From Candidatus Kuenenia stuttgartensis (GTDB taxonomy: Bacteria; Planctomycetota; Planctomycetia; Planctomycetales; Planctomycetaceae): a DNA stretch of 47,318 nucleotides. Shown here piece after piece: positions 26,970 to 36,800 of the stretch. The notes beneath the pieces are model-generated. The model searched no databases. It saw only the letters and a program-made list of their open reading frames with translations, and was not told where the DNA came from. The translations under genes and the position numbers were made by a program. Positions within the stretch are counted from its first letter, which is position 1, and the number at the start of each line of letters is the position of its first letter. The stretch lies in contig CAMAVB010000024.1 in NCBI GenBank assembly GCA_945861465.1, forward strand, positions 1-47,318. Reading direction: 5' to 3'.

Positions 26970-26985
26970 TTAACCATTCATTAAT
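26970..26985 (+). promoter_or_regulatory. Candidate second Pho box upstream of phoU
   Basis: TTAAC (26970-26974) and TTAAT (26981-26985) are spaced 11 bp apart, in the same TTCTTAAC-ATTC context as the site before pstS. The site lies 76-91 nt before the phoU ATG in the 158-nt pstB-phoU gap. It would allow phoU-phoB to be expressed from its own phosphate-controlled promoter. Inferred from pattern only. Confidence 0.45.
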
Positions 26986-27060
26986 CATCTCTCTTCATAT
27001 TGCGGATGCCAGTGACAGGATCCTTGGTTGTTCGCAAAAATCCAGCAGGATCGGTTACGT

Positions 27061-27723
27061 ATGACCATTCACTTTGTGAACGAAATGGAGTACCTGCATC
27101 GAGACATTCTCTCGATGTGCTCAACCGTGGAGGAACTCATTCATGACGCGGTCAATAGCCTGAATCATGGACGCACTGAACTGGCTGAGGAAGTCTCCTC
27201 GCGCGATCGCGAAGTAGATCGGTGGGATATTCGGATCGAGGAAGAATGCCTGAAGATTCTGGCATTGTATCACCCGGTGGCACACGACCTGCGCCGTGTG
27301 GCGGTGGTGATGAAGATTGCTGCGGAACTGGAGCGCGTGGCGGACATTGCCGTCAACATCGCGGAACGATCTGCCGGAATCGCACAGCATGGTGATTTCC
27401 CCATGCCGGGCCGTCTGAATGAGATGACGGAAGAGGCACTCAGCATGTTACATGACAGCATTGATGCGTTTGTTGAGCAGAATTCAGCAGCGGCGCGTGC
27501 GATCTGTCAGCGGGATGAACGGGTTGACAAACTGAACAGCGAATTGATCGCAGAAGTGGTCACCGTAATGAAGCGGCAGCCGGAACTTGTCGAGCCAAGT
27601 CTGCACTTGTTTTCGGTGATCCGGCATCTGGAACGAGTTGCAGATCATGCGACGAACATTGCTGAAGATGTCGTGTATCTTGTGGATGCTGCAATTATCC
27701 GGCATCCTCGACTGAATCGTTGA
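27061..27723 (+). CDS. phoU: Phosphate-specific transport system accessory protein PhoU
   Basis: 220-residue all-helical protein made of two PhoU three-helix repeats. The paired metal-binding motifs are ELERVADIAVNIAERS (about 92-107) and HLERVADHATNIAEDVVYL (about 190-208). It links PstSCAB to PhoR and represses the regulon when phosphate is sufficient. ATG 27061 gives the normal family N-terminus (HFVNEMEYLHRDILSM); the TTG at 27028 is not needed. It is followed by phoB after 23 nt. Confidence 0.92.
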   Translation: MTIHFVNEMEYLHRDILSMCSTVEELIHDAVNSLNHGRTELAEEVSSRDREVDRWDIRIEEECLKILALYHPVAHDLRRVAVVMKIAAELERVADIAVNIAERSAGIAQHGDFPMPGRLNEMTEEALSMLHDSIDAFVEQNSAAARAICQRDERVDKLNSELIAEVVTVMKRQPELVEPSLHLFSVIRHLERVADHATNIAEDVVYLVDAAIIRHPRLNR

Positions 27724-27746
27724 TTTTCAGAGGCAGTTTCTTTTCT

Positions 27747-28430
27747 ATGCAACCTAACATTCTTGTGATTGAAGACGAACAGTCCATTGCTGACGTTATC
27801 GTCTACAACCTGCAGAAAGAAGGATTCATCGTCCATTGGGAACGTGACGGTCGCGATGGACTGCTGAAAGCCCAGACCCTGATCCCGGACCTTTGCCTGT
27901 TGGATCTGATGCTTCCGGGAATTGACGGACTGCAGATCTGCCGACTGCTGAAATCCGACGCACGTACCAAAGCCGTCCCGGTAATGATGCTCACCGCTCG
28001 CAGCGGCGAGACCGACGAAATCGTAGGCTTCAACATGGGTGCCGACGATTACGTGACGAAGCCATTTCGAGTTCAGCCGCTCATGCATCGCATCAAAGCC
28101 CTGCTTCGCCGATCGGACACTGCTGAGGCCGGAAAGAATCTGCTCGAACTACATGGCATCGAAATCGACCGGACAAATCACGCCGTCAGGTACAATGGTG
28201 CTGAACTGGAACTCACGCCAACAGAGTTCCGCATGTTGTGGACATTGATGTCTCAGCCGGGTCGTCCGTTTTCCCGCAACGAACTGATGGAAACGTCGCG
28301 GGGTGAAGATGCAAATTCCCTGGAACGCACGATCGACGTCCACGTCCGTGCGCTCCGTAAAAAACTCGGAGACACGACCGACCTGATCGAGACCGTGCGC
28401 GGCATTGGCTACCGGTTTGCCAGGAAATAA
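27747..28430 (+). CDS. phoB: Phosphate regulon response regulator PhoB
   Basis: 227-residue OmpR/PhoB-family regulator. The receiver domain (1-120) has the acidic pair E9/D10, phospho-acceptor Asp53 in LLDLMLPGIDG, the conserved threonine in MMLTARSG and Lys105 in DDYVTKPF. The winged-helix DNA-binding domain (about 132-226) contains LTPTEFRMLWTLMSQPGRPFSRNEL and ends RGIGYRFARK. It would bind the TTAAC-type repeats in this cluster. ATG 27747 is preferred, with AGGC upstream; a TTG at 27720 overlapping phoU is unlikely. It is the last gene of the phosphate cluster, seven genes after its kinase. Confidence 0.9.
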   Translation: MQPNILVIEDEQSIADVIVYNLQKEGFIVHWERDGRDGLLKAQTLIPDLCLLDLMLPGIDGLQICRLLKSDARTKAVPVMMLTARSGETDEIVGFNMGADDYVTKPFRVQPLMHRIKALLRRSDTAEAGKNLLELHGIEIDRTNHAVRYNGAELELTPTEFRMLWTLMSQPGRPFSRNELMETSRGEDANSLERTIDVHVRALRKKLGDTTDLIETVRGIGYRFARK

Positions 28431-28490
28431 CGAGCGGTGGCGTGCAGCAATGTGGAATGGATATCGCGATCTGGTTGCCAGACGGGGCTT

Positions 28491-28511
28491 CCATCCACGC
28501 AAGGTGGATGG
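28491..28511. other. Hairpin 60 nt downstream of phoB
   Basis: A perfect 8-bp stem, CCATCCAC-GCAAG-GTGGATGG. It has no T-run. It may be a transcript 3'-end structure for the phosphate operon, or a small palindrome of no function. Confidence 0.35.
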
Positions 28512-28575
28512 CGTGTCGGGGAATACGAAACAGTCCACGATACCACCAATAGCCGGTTGAATCTGCCACGAAAAA

Positions 28576-28606
28576 AGCCCCCGGCAATTTTCATTTGCCG
28601 GGGGCT
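28576..28606 (-). terminator. Rho-independent terminator for ahcY
   Basis: A 12-bp perfect stem (AGCCCCCGGCAA at 28576-28587 against 28595-28606) with a 7-nt loop, followed on the minus strand by six T residues (28576-28571) after the stem. It lies 60 nt beyond the ahcY stop. On the plus strand it has no T-run but could also stop phoB transcripts. Confidence 0.88.
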
Positions 28607-28665
28607 GAATTCCATTCATATTATGCACTCCAGCCGGTGATGGCAGAATACGTCAGGACATCCTC

Positions 28666-29994
28666 TTAGTAACGGTAGTGTTCCGGCTTGTACGGTCCGC
28701 CAACCGGGACGTTGATATAGGCGGCTTGTTCCGCTGTCAGCGTTTCGAGCTTCGCACCCAGCTTGCCCAGATGCAGGCGGGCCACTTCTTCGTCCAGTTC
28801 TTTTGGAAGAAGATGCACGCCGACTTCGTAATCGCTGGAATCATCCCAGAGGGCCAATTGAGCCATGACCTGATTCGTAAAGCTGTTGCTCATGACAAAC
28901 GATGGATGCCCGGTCGCACAGCCAAGATTGACGAGGCGGCCTTCCGCCAGCACGATGATTGCCTTGCCATTGGTGTAGACATACTTATCGACCGGGCCAC
29001 CTTCGTCGGCTGGGGTCTTGATGCGGACTTTCCTGATGCCCTTGTGATTGTTCAAGTAGGCGATCTGGATTTCTGAATCGAAGTGACCGATGTTGCACAC
29101 GATGGCCTGATGCTTCATCCTGTCCATGTGTTCGCCACGGATCACACCCACGTTGCCGGTCGTTGTGACGAAAATGTCGCCCTGTGGAGCCGCTTCGTCC
29201 ATCGTGATGACCTGGAAGCCTTCCATACACGCCTGCAATGCACAGATCGGATCGATTTCTGTGACGATCACACGAGCGCCGAGACCATCCATAGCGTCCG
29301 CACAACCCTTTCCGACATCGCCATAACCACAGATCACAACCACTTTGCCGGCAACCATGACGTCCGTGGCACGCTTGATGCCGTCAGCCAGAGATTCGCG
29401 GCAACCGTAGAGATTGTCAAACTTGCTCTTGGTCACCGAATCATTCACGTTTATGGCCGGAACCGCCAGTTTTCCAGCCGCGTGCATCTGATGCAGGCGG
29501 TGTACGCCGGTCGTCGTTTCTTCAGACAGACCTTTGATACCTTTCAGAAGTTCCGGAAACTTGTCGTGAACCATGACCGTCAGGTCCCCGCCGTCGTCCA
29601 AAATCATGTTGAGCGGCTCGCCGTCCGGGAAGAACAGTGTTTGTTCGATGCACCAATCAAATTCTTCGGCACTCATGCCCTTCCACGCATAAACAGGAAC
29701 ACCTGTCACCGCGATCGCGGCTGCGGCGTGGTCCTGAGTCGAAAAGATGTTGCAACTTGACCACTGCACTTCCGCACCAAGAGCCGTCAGCGTTTCGATG
29801 AGCACGGCGGTCTGAATGGTCATGTGCAGGCAACCGGCGATGCGGGCACCTTTGAGCGGCTGTGACTTTCCATATTTTTCACGAAGAGCCATCAGGCCCG
29901 GCATCTCGATTTCGGCAATTTCGATTTCTTTACGCCCCAATTCGGCCAACGCTAAATTTGCAACCTTGTAGGGAAGTGCTGACACAGTACTCAT
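28666..29994 (-). CDS. ahcY: S-adenosyl-L-homocysteine hydrolase
   Basis: 442-residue NAD-dependent enzyme that splits S-adenosylhomocysteine to adenosine and homocysteine, relieving product inhibition of methyltransferases. Substrate-binding segments are [16 protein letters not shown] (about 54-69), [17 protein letters not shown] (about 79-95) and [12 protein letters not shown]. The NAD-binding [10 protein letters not shown] lies near residue 222, and the C-terminus PYKPEHYRY is the conserved Lys-Tyr tail that reaches into the neighbouring subunit's NAD site. Length is normal. The ATG at 29994 gives the standard N-terminus. It stands alone with its own terminator. No SAH-riboswitch core was recognised upstream. 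Confidence 0.95.
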   Translation of the reverse strand: MSTVSALPYKVANLALAELGRKEIEIAEIEMPGLMALREKYGKSQPLKGARIAGCLHMTIQTAVLIETLTALGAEVQWSSCNIFSTQDHAAAAIAVTGVPVYAWKGMSAEEFDWCIEQTLFFPDGEPLNMILDDGGDLTVMVHDKFPELLKGIKGLSEETTTGVHRLHQMHAAGKLAVPAINVNDSVTKSKFDNLYGCRESLADGIKRATDVMVAGKVVVICGYGDVGKGCADAMDGLGARVIVTEIDPICALQACMEGFQVITMDEAAPQGDIFVTTTGNVGVIRGEHMDRMKHQAIVCNIGHFDSEIQIAYLNNHKGIRKVRIKTPADEGGPVDKYVYTNGKAIIVLAEGRLVNLGCATGHPSFVMSNSFTNQVMAQLALWDDSSDYEVGVHLLPKELDEEVARLHLGKLGAKLETLTAEQAAYINVPVGGPYKPEHYRY

Positions 29995-30060
29995 GAATAC
30001 AATCTCGCTTTTGAAAGGAACACGACTTTGTTACGACCATTCCGCAGGAGCGAAATGAAA

Positions 30061-30327
30061 TTAACCGCCAAATTTGGTGACGGCACGATAAATGAACACC
30101 GGTCGTCCGACAATAGTTTGGAATAGAAACTCAACGTTTTCCGGGATTTGGGCGAATTCAGTTGTGGGACGCAGACAGTCGAATCCGTCGCGCGCCGGAT
30201 TGCAGTTTGAAGTGCGGGGCTCCAGCCGATAAAACTCCGCCTGATATGTTTCTGCCCGGTCACGCGACTTCTCGTAGCAGCCGCGACTTGAACGAGCAGG
30301 TTTTAATTGTCGATAAGAATGACTCAT
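30061..30327 (-). CDS. Possible small protein of 88 residues upstream of ahcY
   Basis: The frame starts [14 protein letters not shown] and ends [20 protein letters not shown]. The C-terminal half looks protein-like and codon use resembles the neighbours. However, its ATG (30327-30325) overlaps the thrS ATG (30326-30328) on the other strand, which would leave no room for either gene's promoter or leader. It may be real and regulatory, or the region may simply be the shared ahcY/thrS control region (29995-30325). No family is recognised. Confidence 0.3.
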   Translation of the reverse strand: MSHSYRQLKPARSSRGCYEKSRDRAETYQAEFYRLEPRTSNCNPARDGFDCLRPTTEFAQIPENVEFLFQTIVGRPVFIYRAVTKFGG

Positions 30328-32527
30328 GATCAAGGTTCAATTGCCCGACGGAACTATTCTCGAACACCAGGATTCCGCATCTGCTCTGGACGTCGCTGCT
30401 GGTATCGGCGAGCGTCTTGCAAAGGCGACTGTCGCGGCCAGCATTAACGGCATGACAGTGGATTCGATGCGACCGCTGGCCAGCCTCACAGATCTGCGCC
30501 CTGTGCCGCTGAAGCTGATCACGGAGCGTGACTCAGAGGCACTGGGAGTGATGCGTCACAGCTGCGCTCATGTGATGGCCCGCGCGGTCATGCGATTGTT
30601 TCCCGGCGTCGGCCTGGCATTTGGCCCGACCACGGGCAACGGGTTCTATTACGACTTTGATCTGACGACTCCGATCAGTGAAGAGGACTTTCCGCGCATC
30701 GAAGCCGAGATGCAGAAAATTGTCGATGCGGCGGAGCCTTTTGATCGGTTTGAAGCGTCACGCGAGGAAGCACTTCAACTTTGCAGCGATCTGCAGCAGA
30801 CACTGAAGACCGAACACATTCGCACGGGCCTTGCCGAGCATCCCACACTCAGCTTCTATCGTCAGGGCGAATTCGTCGATCTGTGCCGCGGGCCGCATAT
30901 TCCTCATGCGGGCAAGATCAAAGCGTTTAAGATTACCAGCGTTGCAGGTTCCTATTGGAAGGGTGATGCGTCTGGTCGCCAGCTGCAGCGCGTCTACGGC
31001 ACGGCATGGTTCGACAAAAAAGATCTGAAAGCGTACCTGGAACAGCTCGAAGAAGCCAGGAAGCGCGATCACCGAGTGCTGGGAAAGCGACTTGGCCTGT
31101 TCGCGATCTCCAGCGAAGTCGGCCAGGGACTGTGTCTGTGGTTGCCGAAGGGGGCGACGATTCGCGCGACGCTGGAAGAATTCATCAAGACCGAATTGCT
31201 TCGTCGAGGTTATCAGCCGGTGTATTCGCCGCACATCGGTCGCGTCGAAATGTACGAGACCAGCGGACACTTTCCGTACTACCGTGATTCGCAGTTCGCT
31301 CCGATCTTCGGGCATTCCGCCGGGCAATTGGTGGACTACTGGATTCGCGCCCTCGACCCGCACGATGACGCTCTTGCTCCGCCGTCTCCGGAAGCGGAAC
31401 GCACGCTGCTGGATGCCGCGAAAGTGCTTGGCTTCGACGCGAAGGATTTCCCGATCAGCGGCAACGATGACCAGAAGCGTGAAGTGCTGCGTCGCTGGGA
31501 AAAGCAGCAGGAACGATTCCTGTTGAAACCAATGAACTGCCCGCATCACGCTCAGATGTACAAGGCTATGCCTCGCAGCTATCGCGATCTGCCGGTGCGG
31601 CTGGCAGAATTCGGCACGGTCTATCGATACGAACAATCCGGCGAACTGAACGGAATGCTGCGAGTTCGCGGACTGACTCAGGACGACGCTCATCTGTTCT
31701 GCACGCCGGAACAGGTCGAGCAGGAATTCAAGGAGACTCTGCAACTTGTGAAATTTGTCCTGCAGGCAGTCGGGCTGGAAGGCTACCGCGTGCAACTGTC
31801 GAAGCGCGATCCGAATTCCGACAAATACATCGGCAGCAAAGAGCTTTGGGAAAAAGCCGAAAGCACTCTCCGTAAAGTCCTGACCGAGGAAGGAATGTCG
31901 TTCGTTGAATGCGAAGGCGAGGGCGCGTTCTATGGTCCGAAGGCCGACTTCATGGTCAAGGATTGCCTTGGTCGTGAATGGCAGTTGGGAACTGTGCAAT
32001 TGGACTACAACCTGCCGGAACGCTTCCAGTTGGAGTATACCGGCGCGGATAACAAGACGCATCGCCCCGTGATGATTCATCGCGCTCCGTTCGGTTCGAT
32101 GGAGCGATTTGTCGGCGTACTGATCGAACACTTTGCCGGTGCGTTTCCATTGTGGTTGGCTCCGGAACAGATTCGCGTGTTGCCATTGAGCGAGAAAACC
32201 GACGACTACGCAACGGAAGTCGCCGGCAAGCTGCGTCACGCTGGTTTCCGGGTGACCACCGACCTGCAGAGTGCTCGCGTGCAGGCCAAGATCCGAGAAG
32301 CTCAGATGGATCTGATTCCCTACATGCTGGTCGTCGGTCCAAAAGAGGCCGAACAGAATGCCGTCAACGTACGCTGTCGCATCGACGGTGAACTTGGCGT
32401 CATGTCTGTGGAGGATGCGATCAACAAACTGTCCGCAGAACGCGATCAACGTACGATCCGCCAGGTTGCCAAACGCGCGGAGGCAGCCGCACTTTCGCAG
32501 TCCGGCGAAGAACAAAACGAGTATTGA
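30326..32527 (+). CDS. thrS: Threonyl-tRNA synthetase with an insertion in the catalytic core
   Basis: 733-residue class II synthetase. The N-terminal TGS domain is at 1-65. The editing domain has HSCAH at 78-82 and its cysteine motif DLCRGPH at 185-191. In the catalytic core, motif 1 region is [14 protein letters not shown] and zinc ligand Cys405 is in [27 protein letters not shown] is motif 2, and [18 protein letters not shown] is motif 3. The C-terminal anticodon-binding domain begins near 610. Most ThrRS have about 640 residues; the excess is largely a segment at about 328-396 between the SGHFPYY and KPMNCP motifs, with [15 protein letters not shown]-type helices. The ATG at 30326 gives the standard TGS start. 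Confidence 0.95.
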   Translation: MIKVQLPDGTILEHQDSASALDVAAGIGERLAKATVAASINGMTVDSMRPLASLTDLRPVPLKLITERDSEALGVMRHSCAHVMARAVMRLFPGVGLAFGPTTGNGFYYDFDLTTPISEEDFPRIEAEMQKIVDAAEPFDRFEASREEALQLCSDLQQTLKTEHIRTGLAEHPTLSFYRQGEFVDLCRGPHIPHAGKIKAFKITSVAGSYWKGDASGRQLQRVYGTAWFDKKDLKAYLEQLEEARKRDHRVLGKRLGLFAISSEVGQGLCLWLPKGATIRATLEEFIKTELLRRGYQPVYSPHIGRVEMYETSGHFPYYRDSQFAPIFGHSAGQLVDYWIRALDPHDDALAPPSPEAERTLLDAAKVLGFDAKDFPISGNDDQKREVLRRWEKQQERFLLKPMNCPHHAQMYKAMPRSYRDLPVRLAEFGTVYRYEQSGELNGMLRVRGLTQDDAHLFCTPEQVEQEFKETLQLVKFVLQAVGLEGYRVQLSKRDPNSDKYIGSKELWEKAESTLRKVLTEEGMSFVECEGEGAFYGPKADFMVKDCLGREWQLGTVQLDYNLPERFQLEYTGADNKTHRPVMIHRAPFGSMERFVGVLIEHFAGAFPLWLAPEQIRVLPLSEKTDDYATEVAGKLRHAGFRVTTDLQSARVQAKIREAQMDLIPYMLVVGPKEAEQNAVNVRCRIDGELGVMSVEDAINKLSAERDQRTIRQVAKRAEAAALSQSGEEQNEY

Positions 32528-32533
32528 TTTCAA

Positions 32534-32554
32534 ATTTGAGATTTGAGATTTGAG
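32534..32554. repeat. Three perfect ATTTGAG heptamers
   Basis: Three contiguous ATTTGAG units just after the thrS stop. The same or complementary words (CTCAAAT, TTTCAAAT) build the A+T-rich centres of the palindromic elements at 5344 and 12817, so this may be a remnant of that family or a shared slippage-prone motif. Confidence 0.7.
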
Positions 32555-32584
32555 ATTATTCACTCCAACCGACGCTGAGATGAC

Positions 32585-33319
32585 ATGAAACGAGACGAAG
32601 CCTTCGAACTTGCGATCCAATGGCGGGACAATCCCGTGTTGCTGGTCGGTGACTTTCGCGCGTCGTTCGACTGGCTCTGGAAGAACAGCAGTGAAGCCGC
32701 GGATGCCGTTTCCAGAGCAACCGGTGCGAGAGTCATGGCTGCCGCATTGGTTCCTGAAGCGCTCGAGCGTCTGATTCCATTGCACAAAGCTCTGACTAAA
32801 TACGCCATTCTGCTGAAGGCATCGAAGCTGACGCCCGATTTGCTGGACCCCGTGATTGAATCCCTGACTCTTCCAGACTCGGAACCGGCGTCTGAGGACT
32901 CCGCGACACCACCGATGGAATCATTCGTAACACTGATCGGCCTGACTGCTGTGACGCAAGCGATTGAGGTCACTCAAAGCTGGGTGGATAAGCAGGAACG
33001 ACTGCGGAATGGGGAAGGCAACCGCAGTGAGATTCTGAAGACCACAATCGAAGTGGCCGACGATGAGTTACTGGTGAAAACGGATCAGGACGGCAGTCTG
33101 AAATTACGCGGCTCATCCAATATTCCGATGTTTCTGGCATTCTTTCGAACTTCCAAACATCATTTGACAATCGATGCGTTTCTGGACATCGACCGCACGG
33201 TCAAGCCCACGAACCTTGACCGTCATCGGGTTCGATTGTCTTCCAAGCTGCACGACGTGATGATTGAAATTGTCTCGGAAAAAGACGGCTATCGAATGCA
33301 GAAATTCCGTGCGCGGTAG
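32585..33319 (+). CDS. Hypothetical protein, 244 residues
   Basis: Not recognised. The protein is soluble, mixed alpha/beta in appearance, with no signal peptide or membrane helix. Residues about 1-95 are helical (KRDEAFELAIQWRDNPVLLVGDF, then PEALERLIPLHKALTKYAILL); a Pro/Ser/Glu linker follows (about 96-112). The C-terminal half (about 150-244) is rich in charged strands, such as KTTIEVADDELLVKTDQDG and RVRLSSKLHDVMIEIVSEKDG. The ATG at 32585 is 57 nt after thrS on the same strand, so it may be co-transcribed. Codon use fits the host. Confidence 0.65.
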   Translation: MKRDEAFELAIQWRDNPVLLVGDFRASFDWLWKNSSEAADAVSRATGARVMAAALVPEALERLIPLHKALTKYAILLKASKLTPDLLDPVIESLTLPDSEPASEDSATPPMESFVTLIGLTAVTQAIEVTQSWVDKQERLRNGEGNRSEILKTTIEVADDELLVKTDQDGSLKLRGSSNIPMFLAFFRTSKHHLTIDAFLDIDRTVKPTNLDRHRVRLSSKLHDVMIEIVSEKDGYRMQKFRAR

Positions 33320-33440
33320 TGTAGGATTGTGCAACTGAGCCGGATCAACTGTTCGGCCTGAAGACTTGGCCCAGGTTGCTGGTGTGCTGTCATTGATGCG
33401 GTCACAAGGAAGGTGAATGATTTGTAAAGTGACTGGTACG

Positions 33441-33498
33441 TGTTTTCTTGTTTTCGGTTGTTTTCGGTACTTGTTTTCTCTTGTTTTCTGTTTTCTTT
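33441..33498. repeat. GTTTTC short tandem-like repeat
   Basis: Six GTTTTC words in 58 bp separated by 2-6 nt, giving a strongly T-rich plus strand in an otherwise GC-balanced region. No function is evident. Confidence 0.65.
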
Positions 33499-33536
33499 CA
33501 CGGTTGGCAGACTTGTGAAACATCGCGATTCGTACG

Positions 33537-33567
33537 GTGGGACCAGCGACAGCGCAGGCCCACCATC
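33537..33567 (+). repeat. 31-bp dispersed motif, copy also at 13092-13122
   Basis: Matches the reverse complement of 13092-13122 at 28 of 31 positions. Intergenic. Flanking sequence is not shared. Confidence 0.7.
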
Positions 33568-33759
33568 GGATGGTTCCCGCATTGCCGACAGTTGCAGATT
33601 CACCGCAGCAACTCTATTCTGCCTCAATCGCACCTAAGGCATTTTGCCTCGATGACGAAGTCGGAACAGCCTGCGTCGTGCCCCGCGAACTTCGCCTGGC
33701 TGCTGCACTTCATCCACTACCTTGGGGACTGTCGTTTTATTCTTCAATGTCGGCATTTT

Positions 33760-33825
33760 CGTTTAACGGCGAGCCGCAGGTGTAGGCGAAACCTGGCACC
33801 GACGCCTGCGGCTTGCCGTTAAACG
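33760..33825. repeat. 66-bp palindromic element (TTTAACGGC ends)
   Basis: 24-bp arms (33760-33783 and 33802-33825) match at 22 positions with an 18-nt centre. The core is TTTAACGGCGAGCCGCAGG against CCTGCGGCTTGCCGTTAAA. It is a REP-like unit ending 46 nt before the STAND-protein ATG. It could form a strong hairpin in DNA or RNA. Confidence 0.85.
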
Positions 33826-33871
33826 ATTGAGACGACAATCCCCTTGCGTCGCAAGGCATTTTGGAAGCTCC

Positions 33872-36800
33872 ATGAAAACGGGCACTTCACACAGTCCGCG
33901 CGACATTCCGCAGGTCATGGTTTCGAGCACCTTCACCGATTTGAAGGAGCACCGGGCGGCGATGATCGCCGCCATTCACAATCACAAGCTGCACGCCAAC
34001 GTCATGGAGCACGACGATGCCAAAGTGAGCGTCGATGTGATTGATTCCTCCCTCAGGATGGTGCGTGACAGTGCCGCATATATCCTCGTCATCGGCTTTA
34101 AATATGGTCAGACGCCGGTCTGTCCGAACAGAAACCCAAAGAAGCTCTCGATCACCGAACTGGAGTTCGATGAGGCCCAGCGACTGAATCGCCCGATCCT
34201 GCTCTTCATCATGGATGACAATCATCCCGTCACGAAAAATGACATCGAGACGATCAAGTCGAAGGAGACCAGGCTCAACGCGTTCCGTGAGCGAGCTAAG
34301 AAGAAAGAAGTCGGCTCCTCCGTGAACCGCGTCTATGCTGTCTTCAACAGCCTGGGAGATTTCATAAGCAAGACTGGCTCACCGTTGAATGAACTGTGCC
34401 AACTTCTGGACTCAAACGACGAATCGCCGTCGAAAGCCGAATTATCCGAGCAGCCAAAGGACGCGAACCACGCCATTCCCAAGCCCCCCGCCTTCTACGC
34501 CAATCCGGACTACATCGGCCGCAACACGTTCATCGGACGCGCGGCGCAGCTTCAGCTCCTCAGCGATTGGGCCAAGCCCTCCGATCCGACCAGCGTGTTG
34601 CTCTTTGAAGCCATCGGTGGCAATGGCAAGAGCATGCTGACCTGGCACTGGGCTAATGACCACGCAGTCAACGCCCGCAGCGGCCACGAACCCTGGGCCG
34701 GGCGCTTCTGGTACTCGTTCTATGAAAAGGGGGCCATCATGCGCGGCTTCTGCCAGCACGCGCTCGCTTACATGACGGGCAAGCCGCCGGAGACCTTCGA
34801 GAAATGGCCCATGGCGGACCTGCGCAAAGACTTGCTGGCCCAGCTCCACCAGCGGCCCTGGCTGCTCATGCTCGATGGCCTGGAGCGCGTGCTCGTGGCC
34901 TACCACCGCTTCGATGCCTCCGAAGTCCGCGACGAGGAGGTGAACCGCCCCACCGACAAAATCCTCAACCGCGATCCCTGCGATGCCATCCGCGACGAGG
35001 ACACTGACCTCCTCCGCGCGCTCGCCGCCGCCGCGCCGTCGAAAATCCTCATCAGCTCCCGGCTCATCCCGCGCGTGCTGCTGAACCAGGCCGGCATTCC
35101 CCTCCCCGGCGTGAAGCCGCTGTTGCTGCCGGGACTGGACGAGCCGGATGCCGAGGCGCTCCTGCGCTCCTGCGGCGTCCAAGGAACCTCCGCCGACATC
35201 CGCTACTACCTCACGAACTACTGCGCGAACCACCCGCTTGTCATCGGCGTCCTCGCCGGCCTGATCAATTCACCGGGTCCGCACCGAGGCAACTTCGACG
35301 GCTGGGCCGACGACGCCGACTACGGAGCCAAACTGAACCTCGCCAGCCTCGACCTGATCCAGAGCCGCAACCACATCCTGCGCGCCGCGCTCGATGCGCT
35401 GGAGCCCGCCAGCCGCCAGCTCCTCTCCACGCTCGCCCTGCTCAGCGACGCCGTGGACTACGACACCGTCGCCGCCTTCAATCCCCACATCCCGCCGGAG
35501 CCGAAAAAGCTGGCCGAGACGATGCAGGACCTCGAACATCGCGGCCTGCTGCAATACGACGACCGCACGCAGCGGTATGACCTGCATCCCGTCGTCCGCG
35601 GCGTGGCCTCCGGCGGAATGAAGGCCGAGGACAAGCAACTCTACGGCCAGCGCGTGGTGGATCATTACGCCTCCCAGCCGCACAACCCCTATGAGCAAGC
35701 CAAGACGATGGAGGACGTGGAGAACGGCCTGCACGTCGTCCGCACCCTGCTCAAGCTCGGCCACCACCAGCAGGCGGCGAGTGCCTACCGAGGTGATTTG
35801 GCCCCTGCGCTCCGGCTCAATCTCGAAGCCCATGTGGAAACTCTCTCGCTGCTGCGTCCCTTCTTCCCGGCCGGCTGGGATACCCTGCCGAAGGGCGTGG
35901 CACCCTCGGACGCCACCTACCTCACGAATGAATCCGCGATTGCCTTGAATCGCTGCGGCGAACGCCAGAAAGGCCTCGGTGCCTACGGGGCTGCGCTGCG
36001 TGTGAATTTGGAAATAACGAACTGGAGCAATGCAAGAATCGGTCTCTCCAACATCTCGATTAACCTATCTGCGCAGAACCTGCTGGCCAAAGCCCTCCGA
36101 GTGAGTGCTATCGCATTTGATCTCGCCACCGTGCGGGAGGATGACAAGGCCATCTTCATGAGCCGGCTCTACCTGTTTGCTGATCACTCGCGCGTCGGCA
36201 ATTGGTCGGCGGCGGAGGAGACCTGGCGGCTTCTCGATCCCATGGGGCGCGCCTGGTCTCGGGGCGCGTATCAGAAAGGCACGGCAGAGTATGGTTTTGC
36301 GGAATTCCAATTCTGGCAGGGCAGTTTGCAGGAAGAGCATCTCACAGCAGCGGCCACTCTCGCGGAGCAGGACGGCAACCGCGTCACCGTCCGTCGTCTC
36401 CACGGGCTGCGCGGAGCTTGGCGGCTGGAGCAGGGCGACTGGGCGCTGGCTGCCGCGAGCTTCGACCCAGCCGTGACCCTGGCCCGCGAGCGCCGCCTCG
36501 TGGATGAGGAGTCCGAGACCGGACTCGCCCTGGCCAAGCACCACCTCGGCCAGCTCACCGGTGACGCCGCCCGCAGCGAAGCCGAACGCCTCGCCCAACT
36601 GCGCCAGCCCGCGCATCGCACCCTCGCCCTGCTCTGGCTGGCCCTCGGCGACACCGACCAAGCGCAGCACCACGCCCTCGCCGCCTACCGCTGGGCCTGG
36701 GCCGACGGCGAGCCGTATGTCAACCGCTACGAACTCACCAGGACGACCGAACTGCTTGAGCAGATGCACGTTCCCATCCCCACGCTCGCCCCCTACGATC

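Larger units (their letters stand above)
33320..33871. other. 552-nt intergenic region rich in repeats
   Basis: No gene is supported. In order it holds six GTTTTC units (33441-33498), the 31-bp motif shared with 13092-13122 (at 33537-33567, plus strand), and the 66-bp palindrome at 33760-33825. AAGGCATTTTG occurs at both 33640 and 33852. Short frames across it read through repeat sequence only. The promoter of the STAND gene should lie here. Confidence 0.6.

Noticed and set aside
29995-30325. SAH riboswitch or T-box between ahcY and thrS
   Set aside because: No conserved riboswitch core or T-box sequence could be recognised on either strand.
30758-32785. 675-codon minus-strand open frame across thrS
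   Set aside because: Exact antisense of the clearly coding thrS; no family features. Long antisense frames are expected at this G+C.
33441-33498. CRISPR-like array
   Set aside because: Repeats are six bases with spacers of 2-6 nt; no array of 25-40-bp repeats exists anywhere in the window, and no cas genes.
34442-35233. 263-codon minus-strand frame inside the STAND gene
   Set aside because: Shadow created by the GC-rich, C-ending codons of the real gene.
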